This document shows, piece by piece, positions 32,557 to 44,274 of a stretch of 64,000 bases of DNA. A model generated the notes under the pieces. It saw nothing but the letters and a program-made list of their open reading frames with translations. It was not told where the DNA came from and ran no database searches. The stretch is from Diatrype stigma. Its lineage: Eukaryota; Ascomycota; Sordariomycetes; Xylariales; Diatrypaceae. How positions within the stretch are numbered: the stretch's first letter is position 1; every line of letters begins with the position of its first letter. The DNA is taken from NCBI GenBank assembly GCA_022225965.2, contig JAKJXP020000045.1, positions 62,001 through 126,000 on the forward strand, read 5' to 3'. The position numbers were made by a program, and so were the translations under genes.

Positions 32557-35457
32557 ATGAAAGTTCCGAAGGCCCTTGCGAAAGCACCGAGCTTGTCTAC
32601 TCGACCCCCCCATGCCCTCTATTCGAATCCCTACATGCACGTTGGCCTGATATACAAACACCGATCGACCTCTAAGTCGTCATACGACCACGCGGTAGTG
32701 CCCACGGGACTCCTGAAGGAACCAGACACCTTGATACTACGAGCACCCCCGAGCGCACATAATTACGGCGTTCGCTTCTTGTTGTTCCAACAGCCGCCTT
32801 CGCAACGACCGGTGCTGCCAGACCCTGCCAAAAGGATGCTAAACTGGGTTCAGCTCGTCTCCACGCCCACGGCCGACACTTCCGGCACTTGTATATTACT
32901 GCATTTTGACAACAAACGATATGTGTTCGGTCGTATTGGGGAGGGCACCCAGCGGGCCCTCACCCAGCGGAAGGTTGGGTTTGGGAAGGTAGAAGACCTC
33001 TTCCTGTCCGGTGTTGTCGATTGGGAGAACACCGGAGGTCTGATGGGATTCGTCCTTACCATCGCGGACATGCTCGCAGATGCGAAGGGGAAACTCGAGG
33101 AGAACAATGTACAGAAGAAGAGGAACAACCCCGGCCTGCCTGTTTCCACGCCCGATGGCTTAGTTTCAAGGTTGAATATCCACGGAGGGAAGAATATCTC
33201 ACATCTCCTTGCTACTTCCCGCCGGTTCATCTTCCGGAAAGGGTTCCCCCTGAAACCCCACGAGATTCGCCAGGATCCTCGCTTGGCAGCCGTTCCCAGT
33301 AGCGAGCCCGATTTCAAAGATGTAAATATCAACGTTTGGTATATGCCAGTCCAGTCCTCTAATAGCAGACCAACAAGCTCGCGGAAACGTAGCCATGATG
33401 AGTTTTCAGAGAGTACCGAGGACGGCAGTGGCCGGAATACCAAGTCGCCAGCCGAAGCCGACGCCGAGGAAGACCAGAAGCTTGTTGAGACGGTTGTAAG
33501 CCAAATGTTCAACTCCGACTGGAAGATGGATGCCCTGGTGGAGACGACCCTCCATCAAGCGAAACTACCAGCAAAGGTATTCGTGCGGGACCCCAAGGGC
33601 CACATACAAGTCTATGATGGACCAATGCCAGGGAATGGTCAACACGTACCTGATATACCTGTGCTGGTCCGTCAACCGTGGCCCGGAGCGATGGTTCATT
33701 CCTTGCCGCGGACAACTCCTTCTACCCAGTCTATGTGTTATATAGTCAAGGGTCATGACCAGCGAGGGAGGTTCAATCGCCAAGAAGCCGAGAAGTATGA
33801 TATACCAAAATTCGAATACAAGCGTCTCGCTGGGGGAGAGTCCGTTGTCTGTAAAGATGGGACGGTGGTGACACCAGAGATGGTCTTGGGAGAAACCGTC
33901 CTTGGAAGAGGGTTCGCCGTTGTAGATCTTCCGGATATCTCGTTTGTAGAGCCTCTCGTTACTCGGACGGAGTGGTCGAACGAAGAAATAATGAGAGGAA
34001 TCCATGTAATCTTCTGGCTGTTAGGCCCGGATGTTTCCAGCGATGAAAGACTCCAGGAGTTCATGACGAAAATGTCGTCGATACGACATGTAGTCACATC
34101 TCCGGATCTATGCCCAAATATGATCGCCCTAGAATCTGTCACCACACAAACATACAAATTACATCACATCGACTCCGAGCGGTTCCCGTTACCTATCTTC
34201 AGCAACGAGCGCTCTCTCTCGAACACACCCGTGGCACGCTCAACATCAACTTACGAAGTGGGACGAACTGGCAAGATGATTCAATTCTCACCACAGCTCC
34301 TCCACCAGGATGACCAAATCCTTCCTTTCCCTGATATCAAGAAGCTCGCCTGGGCGACTGCGGACAAGGCTGTTCTCAAAGAAATACAACGGCTCACGGA
34401 AGTTGCGAGAGCTAAGGTCGCTGACCCAGTATTTCAAGCCAAAATCGAAAAAGTCGAAGCTGACATCCCCAATCGGGATGCCGAAGTCATCACCCTCGGA
34501 ACCGGGTCCGCCCTCCCGTCCAAGTACCGCAACGTCTCCGCGACCTTGCTCCGCGTCCCGGGGTACGGCAACTACCTCTTCGACTGCGGCGAGAACACGC
34601 TCGGACAGCTGCGCCGCGTGTTCGGGGACGAGCTCCCCGCGGTCCTGCGCGACCTCAAAGCCGTGTGGATCAGCCACCTGCACGCGGACCACCACCTCGG
34701 CACCGCGGCCGTCCTCCGGGCCTGGCACACCGAGACATCCAAGTCGCCCGAGACGGCCCAGTCGCGGCTCCTCGTCGCGTCGCACGTGCACATGCTCGAC
34801 TGGCTGCGCGAGTACGCCGACGTCGAGGACTACGGGTACCACCGCCTGGACTCCTACGCGTTCCGCAACTGGCTGCCGGGGACGCGGGTGGCGCGCCACC
34901 CGCGCGCCCTCTCGGCCGACGACGTCGCCGCCTACGGCCTGAGCAGCATCGACGCCTGCTTCGTGACGCACTGCCACGGCGCGCTCGCCGTCGTCTTCAC
35001 CTGGCCCTCCGGGCTCAAGGTCGCCTACTCGGGCGACTGCCGCCCCAGCGACCACTTCGCCGACCTCGGCCGGGGCGCCACCCTGCTCATCCACGAGAGC
35101 ACGTTCGACGACGAGCTGCGCGGCGACGCCCTCGCCAAGAAGCACTCCACCATGAGCGAGGCCATCGACGTCGGCCGCCGCATGGGCGCCCGCCGCATCC
35201 TCCTGACCCACTTCTCGCAGCGCTACCAGAAGGTGCCCACCTTCGACGACGAGAACTTCGGGGAGGTGGTGGAGGAGTCCGAGCCCGAGTCCGAGGCGGA
35301 GGCGGAGGCGGGGAAGAAGATCGTGAAGAAGACGAAGCGCGACGAGGTCGTCCTCGTCAGCTTCGATTACATGCGCGTTCGCATCGGCGAGTTCAGGAAG
35401 GCGCAGGCGTTCCTGCCGGCTGTGCAGAAGCTGTTCGAGGATGTTACGGCGCAGTGA
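32557..35457 (+). CDS. TRZ1: tRNase Z, long form (tRNA 3'-processing endonuclease)
   Basis: A single exon of 966 aa, the usual length for long-form tRNase Z (ELAC2/Trz1). The N-terminal half has the family signature TSGTCILLHFDNKRYVFGRI and IGEGTQRAL. The C-terminal half has the catalytic metallo-beta-lactamase fold: LGTGSALPSKYRNVS (the PxKxRN motif), SHLHADHHLG (HxHxDH zinc motif), SGDCRPSDHF, IHESTF and LTHFSQRY. The enzyme removes the 3' trailer of pre-tRNAs in nucleus and mitochondria. A later ATG, MLNWVQLVSTP (about residue 90), could serve a second localisation form. GC content and C/G-ending codons rise sharply from about 34500 to the stop. The C-terminus is Glu/Lys rich. Confidence 0.95.
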   Translation: MKVPKALAKAPSLSTRPPHALYSNPYMHVGLIYKHRSTSKSSYDHAVVPTGLLKEPDTLILRAPPSAHNYGVRFLLFQQPPSQRPVLPDPAKRMLNWVQLVSTPTADTSGTCILLHFDNKRYVFGRIGEGTQRALTQRKVGFGKVEDLFLSGVVDWENTGGLMGFVLTIADMLADAKGKLEENNVQKKRNNPGLPVSTPDGLVSRLNIHGGKNISHLLATSRRFIFRKGFPLKPHEIRQDPRLAAVPSSEPDFKDVNINVWYMPVQSSNSRPTSSRKRSHDEFSESTEDGSGRNTKSPAEADAEEDQKLVETVVSQMFNSDWKMDALVETTLHQAKLPAKVFVRDPKGHIQVYDGPMPGNGQHVPDIPVLVRQPWPGAMVHSLPRTTPSTQSMCYIVKGHDQRGRFNRQEAEKYDIPKFEYKRLAGGESVVCKDGTVVTPEMVLGETVLGRGFAVVDLPDISFVEPLVTRTEWSNEEIMRGIHVIFWLLGPDVSSDERLQEFMTKMSSIRHVVTSPDLCPNMIALESVTTQTYKLHHIDSERFPLPIFSNERSLSNTPVARSTSTYEVGRTGKMIQFSPQLLHQDDQILPFPDIKKLAWATADKAVLKEIQRLTEVARAKVADPVFQAKIEKVEADIPNRDAEVITLGTGSALPSKYRNVSATLLRVPGYGNYLFDCGENTLGQLRRVFGDELPAVLRDLKAVWISHLHADHHLGTAAVLRAWHTETSKSPETAQSRLLVASHVHMLDWLREYADVEDYGYHRLDSYAFRNWLPGTRVARHPRALSADDVAAYGLSSIDACFVTHCHGALAVVFTWPSGLKVAYSGDCRPSDHFADLGRGATLLIHESTFDDELRGDALAKKHSTMSEAIDVGRRMGARRILLTHFSQRYQKVPTFDDENFGEVVEESEPESEAEAEAGKKIVKKTKRDEVVLVSFDYMRVRIGEFRKAQAFLPAVQKLFEDVTAQ

Positions 35458-36372
35458 TGGATGGCTTTGGCTCAGATTGGATGTATCGCAGGAGAGACGG
35501 GCAGGTAAGAAAGAAGGAAGTTTGTAGATGCAACGGCCTTCGGTGCATATCCACGTTCTATCTGAACACAGCGATGCAGTCATCGAGGCTGTCAGCAGGA
35601 TGATAGAATCCCAACGTATATAGCTGTATGTGCTTATTATATTTTCTCCATGGTCTAACCACAAGGCGTGGGTAGACGGTCACCTTCAAAAAGTGCAGGT
35701 AGTTCAGGAAGCATACCTAGCGCGGCTCGTAAAGACCAAAAGCAAGGCGCAAAGAAATCACACGAAGGGTTGTCCGAATTCCGCCAAACATGAGTTTCTG
35801 GCACATGTTGCCACGACCTAAGCTACCAGGTGGATGCTGATGGCCTTCAATCATAAGCCAATAGAGGGACTTCCAAAAGCGAATTGGAATTGTATATCCA
35901 TTGTAAAAAGGGGCGTGGCCTAATTGATAGTGGTGCTGGTTGATACCGTGGCAGCACGACAATTGCCTGATCGCGAGTAAGTTTCCTATGATCTACGGCG
36001 ATAGGGGGGACCTCAAGGCATGGCTGGATGAATTTCCAAGTCCCATTCATTACACACACTATTTACTTCATGTACATGATTATATCTGTGCATTAGCCTC
36101 TCCTATCGTGCAGTAATCGCACGGTTATATCATCCTCGCCTGAGTGGGCTTTGGCTGCGCCGCAAAACTACAGTCATTAGATATAGCACATATGGGCTTA
36201 GTATTTCATGAACTACCCACCACCTTAGGCTTACATCGCACTTCCTTCGTTGGGTTTCCGGAAATGCATATTCTGACTGATCGCCTCTCTTTTCAGTCAT
36301 ATAGCAGTCAATCCTAGATACACACACCCTTCTTCGTGGGGTCAAAATCACTGCGAGCATTCCCCACTTACC
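35458..36372. other. Intergenic region, no gene seen
   Basis: Short frames only. It contains the terminator of tRNase Z and the promoter of the GMC oxidoreductase. No TATA box near the ATG at 36373 was convincing. Confidence 0.4.
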
Positions 36373-38263
36373 ATGGCTTCCCGACCCTACGATTATATCA
36401 TCATTGGCGGCGGCACGTCGGGGCTCGTCGTTGCTAACCGTTTGTCTGAAAACCCCAATGTCCAAGTCTTGGTGCTGGAGGCCGGCAAGGATCTTTCTGC
36501 CGACCCCCGGGTCAATATCCCCGCTCTCTTCACGACCCTTTATGGCTCCGATGACGACTGGAATTATCGGACAGTACCCCAGGCCGGCCTGAATGGGCGT
36601 TCCATCCGAGAGGTTCAGGGAAAGGCACTCGGTGGATCGTCCGCGATCAACGGCCAAACCTTTACCGCCCCGGGCCAGGCTGAAATCGATGCCTGGGCGA
36701 AGCTAGGCAATCCTGGATGGGACTGGGCCAGCCTAGTTCCTTACTATAAGAAGTCATACACACTCATACCCCCATCCGATCAAGCCACGATCGAGCATCT
36801 CGGCATCGATTGGATCGACGATGAATATCGGGGCACCTCAGGCCCTCTCAAGGTGTCCTTCCCGGGCCTCCTTCAGAATCCTCTATGCAAGGCATGGGTC
36901 GATGCTTTCCGAGGCATAGGAAAAGTTATCAATGCAGGTTAGTCAGACAGGAGGAATAACGTCTTCCTGTATGGAAGCAGGAGAAGGTGGGAGAAATCAT
37001 GCGGCCATTGAATAACACTCTTACTATTGTTTAGATCCGTTCTCTGGTAAATCGATTGGCGGCTACAGCAACGCAGCCACTGTCGACCCAGAAACGAAGA
37101 TTCGAAGCTACTCGAATCCAGCGTATGGCGCTCCTGCTGGTCAGAGACCCAACGTCACAGTCCTCACGGAAGTCAAGGTGCAAAGGGTCCTGCTCACTGA
37201 GACGGGTACTGGCGCCGTCAGAGCTACGGGCGCACAGGCCTTGGTGGAAGGCAAGTTAGAGACGTTCACTTCCACAGGAGAGGTCATCCTAGCAGCCGGT
37301 GCACTAAACACACCCAAACTCCTTGAGCTGTCGGGCGTTGGCGACAAGGCGGTTTTGGAGCGCTACAGTATCCCGGTTTACGTGGACCTTCCAGGGGTCG
37401 GGGAGCATCTCCAGGACCACCTGATGACGGGGTTGAGCTACGAGGTAATCGACGGTGTTGTCACGGGAGACCCGCTTCTGCGCCAGGAACCCGAGGCGCT
37501 CGCCTTGGCACAGAAGCTCTATGTTGAGCACAAGGCCGGCCCCTTCACCATCGGTGGCGTGCAGTCGCATGCCTACATGCCCACGCCTGACGCCACCGCC
37601 GAGCTGCTCGACAGCCTTCCCGGGTCCCAGGGGCCCGACGACGCAGTATATCACAACGTGGTCCGCTCGCTGGTCGAGGGCGCGGATCGCACCTCGGCCT
37701 GGCTGTTCATGTTCCTGGCGCAGGCCAACCTGCACGAGACGGGCAAGAGCTTCGTCGGCAGCCAGCTGCTGCCGGAGAATTTCGCCAGCCTCGGCTGCTC
37801 GCAGGCGCACCCGTTCTCGCGCGGGGCGACGCACATCGCCTCGGCCGACCCGGGCGCCGCGCCCGACATCGACCCACGCTACCTCTCGCACCCGGCCGAC
37901 CTGGAGATCCTGGCGCGCCACGTCCGGTTCCTCGACACGAAGCTGCGCCACGCCGGGCCGCTGGCGGCCTTCTTCAAGCCCGAGGGAAAGCGCAACCACC
38001 CGGACGCCTTCCACGTCGCGGACCTGGAGGGCGCGAAGAGGTACATCCTCGACACGGCGACGACGTCGTACCACAGCTGCGGCACGGCGGCTATGCTGCC
38101 GAGGGAGAAGGGGGGCGTGGTGGACCCGAGGTTGGTCGTATATGGGACGGAGAATCTGCGCGTCGTTGATGCTAGTATCTTCCCCCTGATCCCGCGCGGC
38201 ACCATCATGTCGTCGGTGTATGCCGTGGCTGAGAAGGCCTCGGATATCATAAAGGGTCACTGA
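36373..38263 (+). CDS. GMC family FAD-dependent oxidoreductase (AA3-like)
   Basis: Two exons, 36373-36937 and 37035-38263 (GTTAGT...TTTAG), give 597 aa, a normal GMC length. The dinucleotide-binding motif YDYIIIGGGTSGLVVANRL is at residues 6-24, followed by VLEAG, the GMC signature 1 (GKALGGSSAING) and signature 2 (GALNTPKLLELSGVG). The C-terminal active-site His is in SYHSCGTAAMLP. The second catalytic position, usually Asn or His, reads Thr here (PRGTIMSSVYAVAEKA; codon ACC at 38201-38203). The family oxidises alcohols, sugars or choline-like substrates, passing electrons to O2 or quinones. No signal peptide is visible, so an intracellular place is likely. It stands beside secreted GH16 and AA9 genes, and AA3 enzymes can feed AA9, but lack of a signal weakens that link. 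Confidence 0.9.
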
Positions 38264-38779
38264 GTAGAGTGGTGTTTCGCATATACGCACAACGGATGAA
38301 AAAGGGAGGGGGGCTCAACATAGATGTACAGGAATTAATACTTAGATACGTGATAACGCATTCACACTTGATATTGTAATATGCGGTTCGTCTGTCATGT
38401 AGCGACAGACACTTTCGTGAATGGATTTCGGCCTGGCCCTTGCACGGATCCGTGGCTATATATGTCCTGTTATGATATGTCTTGGCAGCCTGCCTCTTAC
38501 CCCTTACGGGCTTTTCCCTTCTGGAGTCACATCGCAAAGTCTCAGATTCCTTTAGCCGGCATCGAGGCTAGCACAAACCAGAAATTCCAGTTATTCTTCC
38601 GGGCCGGAACCCAATAGACTCAGGCAGGGCGCGTTGCCTTTTCCTAAGTAGGAGAGGTCTGGCAAAGGTCGTGGATATAAAGCTAAGTAGTCTTCACCCT
38701 AATGCTTCGAGGGCTTCGTGCAATACCCACGGTCTATGTGATAACCATCCAAAACAGTGATTGTGTCGGTTTCACCACC
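38264..38779. other. Intergenic region with GH16 promoter
   Basis: No gene. The proximal part contains the TATA-like box listed separately. Confidence 0.4.
38676..38682 (+). promoter_or_regulatory. TATA-like box of the GH16 gene
   Basis: TATAAAG lies 98 bp before the GH16 ATG. Called from position and sequence only. Confidence 0.4.
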
Positions 38780-39655
38780 ATGCGATTCATTGACGGTATC
38801 TTTGTGGTTGCTGCTCTTGCAGCCACCACGGTTGAGGCAGTACGAACCATCATCCCACCGACCAGCTTCAACTCGCAAGCCGATTTCGATGCCGACTGGG
38901 CGTACAACTACCCGTGGGGGACGGACCACAACGGCGGAGCTCGGATGGACCCGGCGCAGGTGAAGTTCTCGGATGGGGCGCTGACGCTTACGGCGCGCAA
39001 GGTCAGCGGGCAGCCGGACGCGTCGCACGGGGGCCAGAACATCAAGATCAACTACCTGTCGGGCGCGATCTCCGCCAGGGAGCACTTCAACGTGTCGCGG
39101 GGCGGGGGCTACGACTTCTCGGGCGAGTTCCGGGCCACGACCACGAAGGGCACCTGGCCCGCGTTCTGGCTCACCGCCGTTGACGGCTGGCCGCCCGAGA
39201 TCGACATGGCCGAGTGGAAGGGGTCCGGGCTCATCTCCTTCAACACCTTCAACACATCATCGCAGCTCTCCTGGAAAGACGTGACCTGGCCCGACCCGAG
39301 CGCCTTCCACGCGGTGAAGTGCGAGATTCGCGATATCAACCAGAGGGACGTTTCTGTCAAGTTCTACATGAACGGACAACTTATTGACACGCAGGTTGGG
39401 GGCAACTTCTTCGGAAAGCCGATGTATCTGTTAGTCGAACTGCCTCCCCCCTGGCCTGGGATACCACTTACTAGGATACTTCACTGACATGACGAACGCA
39501 GTATCATCAACCTTCAGATGGAAGGCTCTTCAGGCTCTCCTGGTCCAACGAGTGGTAAGTGGTCTGAGATAATTGTGTAGAGATAAGCTAACAAGAGTCG
39601 GCCAGATACCCTATACGAAGTGCGGAACTTGGAGGTACTAAGCTATAACCCGTAG
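38780..39655 (+). CDS. Secreted GH16 family endo-beta-glucanase-like enzyme
   Basis: Three exons, 38780-39429, 39502-39554 and 39606-39655, give 250 aa with clean GT/AG junctions. The start ATG follows ACCACC and opens a signal peptide (MRFIDGIFVVAALAATTVEA), so the product is secreted. The GH16 catalytic motif ExDxxE is intact as EIDMAEW, with a Trp/Phe-rich groove around GTWPAFWLTAVDGWPPE. Family members cleave beta-1,3 or mixed beta-1,3-1,4 glucans with retention. Substrate choice cannot be read from the sequence. The first frame runs past the donor to a stop at 39485-39487, so an unspliced reading would give a wrong C-terminus. It is followed on the same strand by the AA9 gene. Confidence 0.88.
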
Positions 39656-40259
39656 ATGATTTGGTGTAGCTGGCACAGTTATTACCGAAATTGAAACATC
39701 CTCCAAATCTTCTATAGTGTCAGTTATTAGATAGCTCACAATGATTGATCAGATTGTAGAGATGGACGACCGGTCCATTGCGCTACAAAAGACTAGAAAT
39801 ATATAAGATATCAACCGGATAGAGCAGAGTATTCGGCTTTAGCCTGACTCCGCTGTGGTAGTTGTTGTCATGCCCGGCAAGATACTATAAAAGGCTCGGA
39901 GGGTGTCGCGCCGTCCTCGCTAAAGCAGTTCGCAAATCTGATTCGATGTTTCATAGGGAGAGCCGATGATATAGAAAGAAGGACACGTTTGTTTCTAATC
40001 TTATACACACAACTGAGCCGGTAACCCAAGCATTGGTCCAGGAGCTTACCCCAATCTAGCGGATGAAGTGGGTTATATGAGGTATCGTCAGACCATCCTT
40101 AAGGAGACAGATCAATACGTGTACATGAAAGCAAATATATGATGGTCTTTCGATGTCCGTGTCCTGACCCCCTACTTTCTATCTACCTCAATCTTCTCCA
40201 AGAACAAGAACCTTACGAATCCACCATACCTTGCATCGTTGCTTACCAAACCGTAAAAG
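39656..40259. other. Intergenic region with AA9 promoter
   Basis: No ORF. A TATAAAAGG motif lies near 39886-39894, about 370 bp before the AA9 ATG, which would imply a long leader if used. Confidence 0.35.
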
Positions 40260-41564
40260 ATGAAATTCGCAGGTCTGTTTACCGTCGCTACACTAGCCTC
40301 GGTGGCCAGGGGCCACACGATCTTTTGCCAGCTCAAAACGGACGAGGAGATTTATCGTGAGTAATTGGACCATGATAGTGCAGAGATATAAAGTATAGGT
40401 ACAGTGTTGACATATATACATTCAGCCATCTCACATGCGATCCGCACCCCTTCATACGACGGTGTACGTTACGTCTGTAATGGTGTCCTGAATGGACAGC
40501 GTAAGACTGATTCCACGCATCGGCTGACGCATGAACTCTTAGCCGCAAACGGACGTAGGGTCTAATAACCTTGCTTGCAATGGACCTCCCAATCCAACAA
40601 CACCTTCGGGTGAGGTCATCGACGTGAAGGCCGGGAGCACCGTGGAGGCCATTTGGCGCCACACTTTGCAATGTACGAGAAAGTCGACGGCAAGATGACA
40701 TGGCTATGTGTATACTTACGAACAGCATTGCAGCCGGCCCAAACGATGTTATGGATCCTGGCCACAAAGTGAGTCCCATGTGTCACCTTGGTTGTTCGAT
40801 CATGGTTTAACGCATCTAAACGGGTTAGGGTCCCGTGATGGCATACCTCAAGAAGGTCAGCGACGCCACATCAGACAGCGGTGTTGGCGACGGATGGTAT
40901 GTATAAGTCATAGTTATGGCCGCCCCTGCCCTATCAATTCACTTGGGTTCTCTACTGTACCTGACGTATAGGGGCCTGCAGGTTCAAGATCCAGGAAGAG
41001 GGTTTCAGCAATGGGATTTGGGGTACCGACACGGTGATCAACAACCAAGGAAACCAAGCCATCCAGATCCCCGAGTGCATTGAAGATGGAGAATACCTCC
41101 TTCGGGCAGAGATGATTGCACTCCATGGAGCCAGGTCGACCAATGGAGCTCAGCTCTACGTGAGTCTTTTACCCTTGGCGATTTCTTGATTAGGACTATA
41201 CGTTTTCATGTTCTGGTCCAGGAAGAGACCAATGCCGGCGCTTACACGTTCTTAGATGGAATGTGCCCAGATTCGGATCACGGGCGGTGCTGGAACAAAG
41301 AAGGCCGAAACATCTAGTATTCCCGGAATCTACAGGGTAAGCAACTAGCATACCCTTGAACTGGGTACATCTACAATGCTACACACGCGGCTAACAATAA
41401 TCTGGCACTTGGTAGTCGAACGATCCTGGCCTCCTTCTCGATATCTACAACAGCCCGCCTAGCACCAGCAACCCCTACAAGATACCGGGTATGCACACAT
41501 GGATCCAAATATCAGGGGGTAACTTTACTGACATTTTCTAGGGCCGGAGATGTTCACTTGCTGA
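40260..41564 (+). CDS. Secreted AA9 lytic polysaccharide monooxygenase
   Basis: This gene is split into nine exons: 40260-40356, 40426-40463, 40543-40672, 40734-40768, 40829-40896, 40982-41159, 41256-41336, 41416-41488 and 41542-41564. Together they give 240 aa with no stop. All introns are GT/AG. The signal peptide MKFAGLFTVATLASVARG precedes His1 (HTIFCQLKT), the N-terminal copper ligand. The second copper His is in DPGHKGPV; IALHGA and AQLY give the conserved second-sphere His, Gln and axial Tyr. Other AA9 landmarks: SYDGPQTDV, NNLACNGPPNP, EVIDVKAGSTVEAIWRH, GDGWFKI, PGPEMFTC. There is no CBM1. AA9 enzymes cut cellulose or related glucans oxidatively, using Cu and H2O2/O2 with a reductant. 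It converges with GH3, leaving 256 bp between stops. Confidence 0.93.
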
Positions 41565-41820
41565 GCAAAGAAAGCTCTACAGTGCGAACCAGTAAGGGGC
41601 TAAGCTGCTCGACAAGAATCAGTTGTGGGTGTTCTCTATGTAGTACCTCAAATACATTGGATTGTCTCACGCTATAGGTGGTCGCACGTCGGTATTGCTT
41701 AAACTATGGACTCCTTAGACTATGCCTTCACGTAAATGAGGAATAAAAGGGGCTATGGTGTAACAATGTTCAATAGTGATGGCCATCAACTCGCCACAAA
41801 ACACATGTTTCGCAGAAATA

Positions 41821-44274
41821 TCATAGTACCTCAAGTCCCACTGTATCTCTCAAGTCCCTAGAGCTAAAGCCGATGCTCAAGATAAATTCTCCCTCTGGAA
41901 TCTGCCAGACTCGCCTTTCGATATTCCAATAGCTTAAATCACGCCTCATCAAGGGGAACATAACCACCCTCTCTTCACCTGGCTCTAAGAACACCTTCTC
42001 AAAGCCACGAAGGACACGACGAGGCGTTCCATCCGGAACAGAGTGGACAGGGAAGGATACGTAAAGCTGTAAAACTGTTGCACCTGGCCTGGACCCAGTG
42101 TTCTTGATAGTAGTTTGACCTGTAAGTATCGTCTTCCACAGATCGGGGTTGCCTCCAGGCATGATTATGAGCGACGGGTCTGGTACCTCGTACAGCGTTT
42201 CATTCGGCGTGCTCTTGGCAAAAGTAGTACCCCCCGAAAGCTCAAATGAAGTGTAGCTGAGCCCGAATCCAAATTCATATAGGGGTTCGGTATCTAGAGA
42301 GTCGAAGTGGCGGTAGTCTATATTCAACCCCTCGGTAAAGTTGGCCTGCCACCCGTAACGACCGACGTCTTCTCCAGTTCGGTTAGTTATAGGAATATCG
42401 TAGTCGGCCGCTACTTTAGGGATTGTATATGGCAAGCGGCCGCTAGGCTCGACATCTCCCCACAGGACGTCGACAAGAGAGTTGCCCGATTCCTCGCCCG
42501 GAAGGTGAGCCGCAAGTATCGCCTTCACGTTGGGATGGTTCGCCCATGGCATGGTGTTGATGTTCCCTGAGTGTGTGATGACGACTGTTTGGTTACATAG
42601 ACCTGCAACATTGTTGACAACAGCCGTGGAATTCCAGTCGGCCTCGAAACTAACACGGTCTAAACCTTCAGTAGCCCAAGATTTCGTAAACACTAGACAT
42701 ATGTCTGGAATAGGGTATATAGAACGGAAGTCATTGGCAGCAATGACTTTGTTGGACAAGATGTGCTGAACCCTTGCGCCAACTGTACTTGATCGTTGCT
42801 TGATGGCCTCCAGGGGGGTAACGAGTGACATATGTCGGCCGGTTCCTGAGCCACCCCCTATATCGACTGTGCCATACTCGGACCCAGTGGACCCGTCATA
42901 CACAAGGCCATCCGTAGGTGCACCGGCGTCATTCCCGAAAACACCGATGTTCCTGAGCGTTTGATCTTTCAGGGGTAGAATATTCTCTTCATTTTTCAGG
43001 AGAACGGTACCTGCCGCGGCTATCTTTCGGATCAAGGAGGCGTGGTTACCGCGGACATCCAGGCCGACAGGGGGCGTCGAGTTTTGGAGGGACGGCGGCA
43101 GGTTAGCCCATCCAGCGTCATGAATGGGCTTGACGTAGGCCAACGATGAATCAAGCTTGGGATAGTCGGGGCTATCCTGCTCTAGCAGATAGTAAGGTGT
43201 CATTACGGCAGTGACCATCTCGTCGAGTCTAGCCTCGGAGACCTCACCAGCCTGGATTGCGGCCGAAAGGTTGGCACCAAAGTAAGTTGGCCACTCGGGA
43301 ATCTGTACACCAGGCATCTCCAGGTCCAGTCCACCGTTGGCGTATTCGGCAGTTCCGTGCGTAGCCCACCAATCCGAGACAACGTACCCCTGAAAACCGA
43401 GCTCGTCCCGAAGGATCTCAGTCAAAAGGTACTTGTTGCTACAGGCGTATGTGCCATTCACACGGTTGTAACTGCACATGACGGACGTAGTCCCAGCTCT
43501 GATAGCGTCCGCAAACGGCCATAGATAGAGTTCATGTAACGTCCTGTCGTCAATGTTAGACGATACGGCTTCAACAATGGATCCGTCGCTGGCTTTTCCT
43601 TGGCTCCGTTGCGTCTCCTGCTCATTCCCGATATAATGTTTCGAGGATGTCTGTACACCGATAGACTGAGCGCCATGGATCGTTGCCTTCATCGCCTGGC
43701 CAGCCAGATAGGGGTCTGGAGAAAAGCCTTCCCAGTTCCGTCCGCCTAGGGGATTCCGTCCTAGGGGACCAGAAACAGGACTATCAAGCAATATTAGATT
43801 TTCTGAAGGTATATGGACACACGTTACTTACCCCAGCATAACGTGCACTCCTTTGGCTTTGAACTCCTCGGCCAAAGCAACACCCCGCTGGAAGATCAAA
43901 TCTTTATCCCAAGTCGCTCCTGCAGTTACGCCACTAGGGAATATGCTTACGCCATCCGCGCGATTGAAAGCCTGTGGTCCATCCGAGTAGCACAGCCCTT
44001 CGAAGTCGACCCTTGGTATGGGATCGATGTTTCCGACACAGCCTTGAAGATTGGTAGCACTGTTACCTGTGACCATAGCAATCTTTTCGTCAAACTCCAA
44101 CTGAGAAGTAAACGCCTTGGCTTTCGTAACTGCTGAGTTCCAATCTAGTGATGGTGCAGCGCCATCAGCTTTGCTGAGCCTGACTTGGACATTCTCTTTA
44201 CCCGTGTCAGACTTGCAGAGTACAAGCCTAACCCCTGGGAGCAAAACTAACAAGTAAGACCAGATGAACAGCAT
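41821..44274 (-). CDS. Secreted GH3 beta-glucosidase
   Basis: Two exons, 44274-43832 and 43780-41821 (GTAAGT...GATAG), give 800 aa, typical for fungal GH3. The N-terminus MLFIWSYLLVLLPGVRLVLC is a probable signal peptide. GH3 landmarks: SDGPQAFN, SGPLGRNPLGGRNWEGF, SSKHYIGNEQE, and the nucleophile Asp (about residue 284) in VVSDWWATHG. The C-terminal part has the GH3-C domain (GRLPYTIP) and a fibronectin-III-like end (LRGFEKVFLEPGE ... EFILSIGFSSRDLRD). It hydrolyses cellobiose and other short beta-glucosides to glucose, relieving product inhibition of endo-acting enzymes. It lies downstream of the UNC93-like transporter on the same strand and converges with AA9. Confidence 0.94.

Noticed and set aside
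34288..35664. Long minus-strand ORF (458 aa) and a plus-strand second-frame ORF across the tRNase Z gene
   Set aside because: GC-rich third positions remove stops from other frames; the proteins are low-complexity Arg/Ala/Val strings, while the tRNase Z frame has all catalytic motifs.
37304..38290. 328-aa minus-strand ORF opposite the GMC gene
   Set aside because: Same GC-rich shadow effect; no family features.
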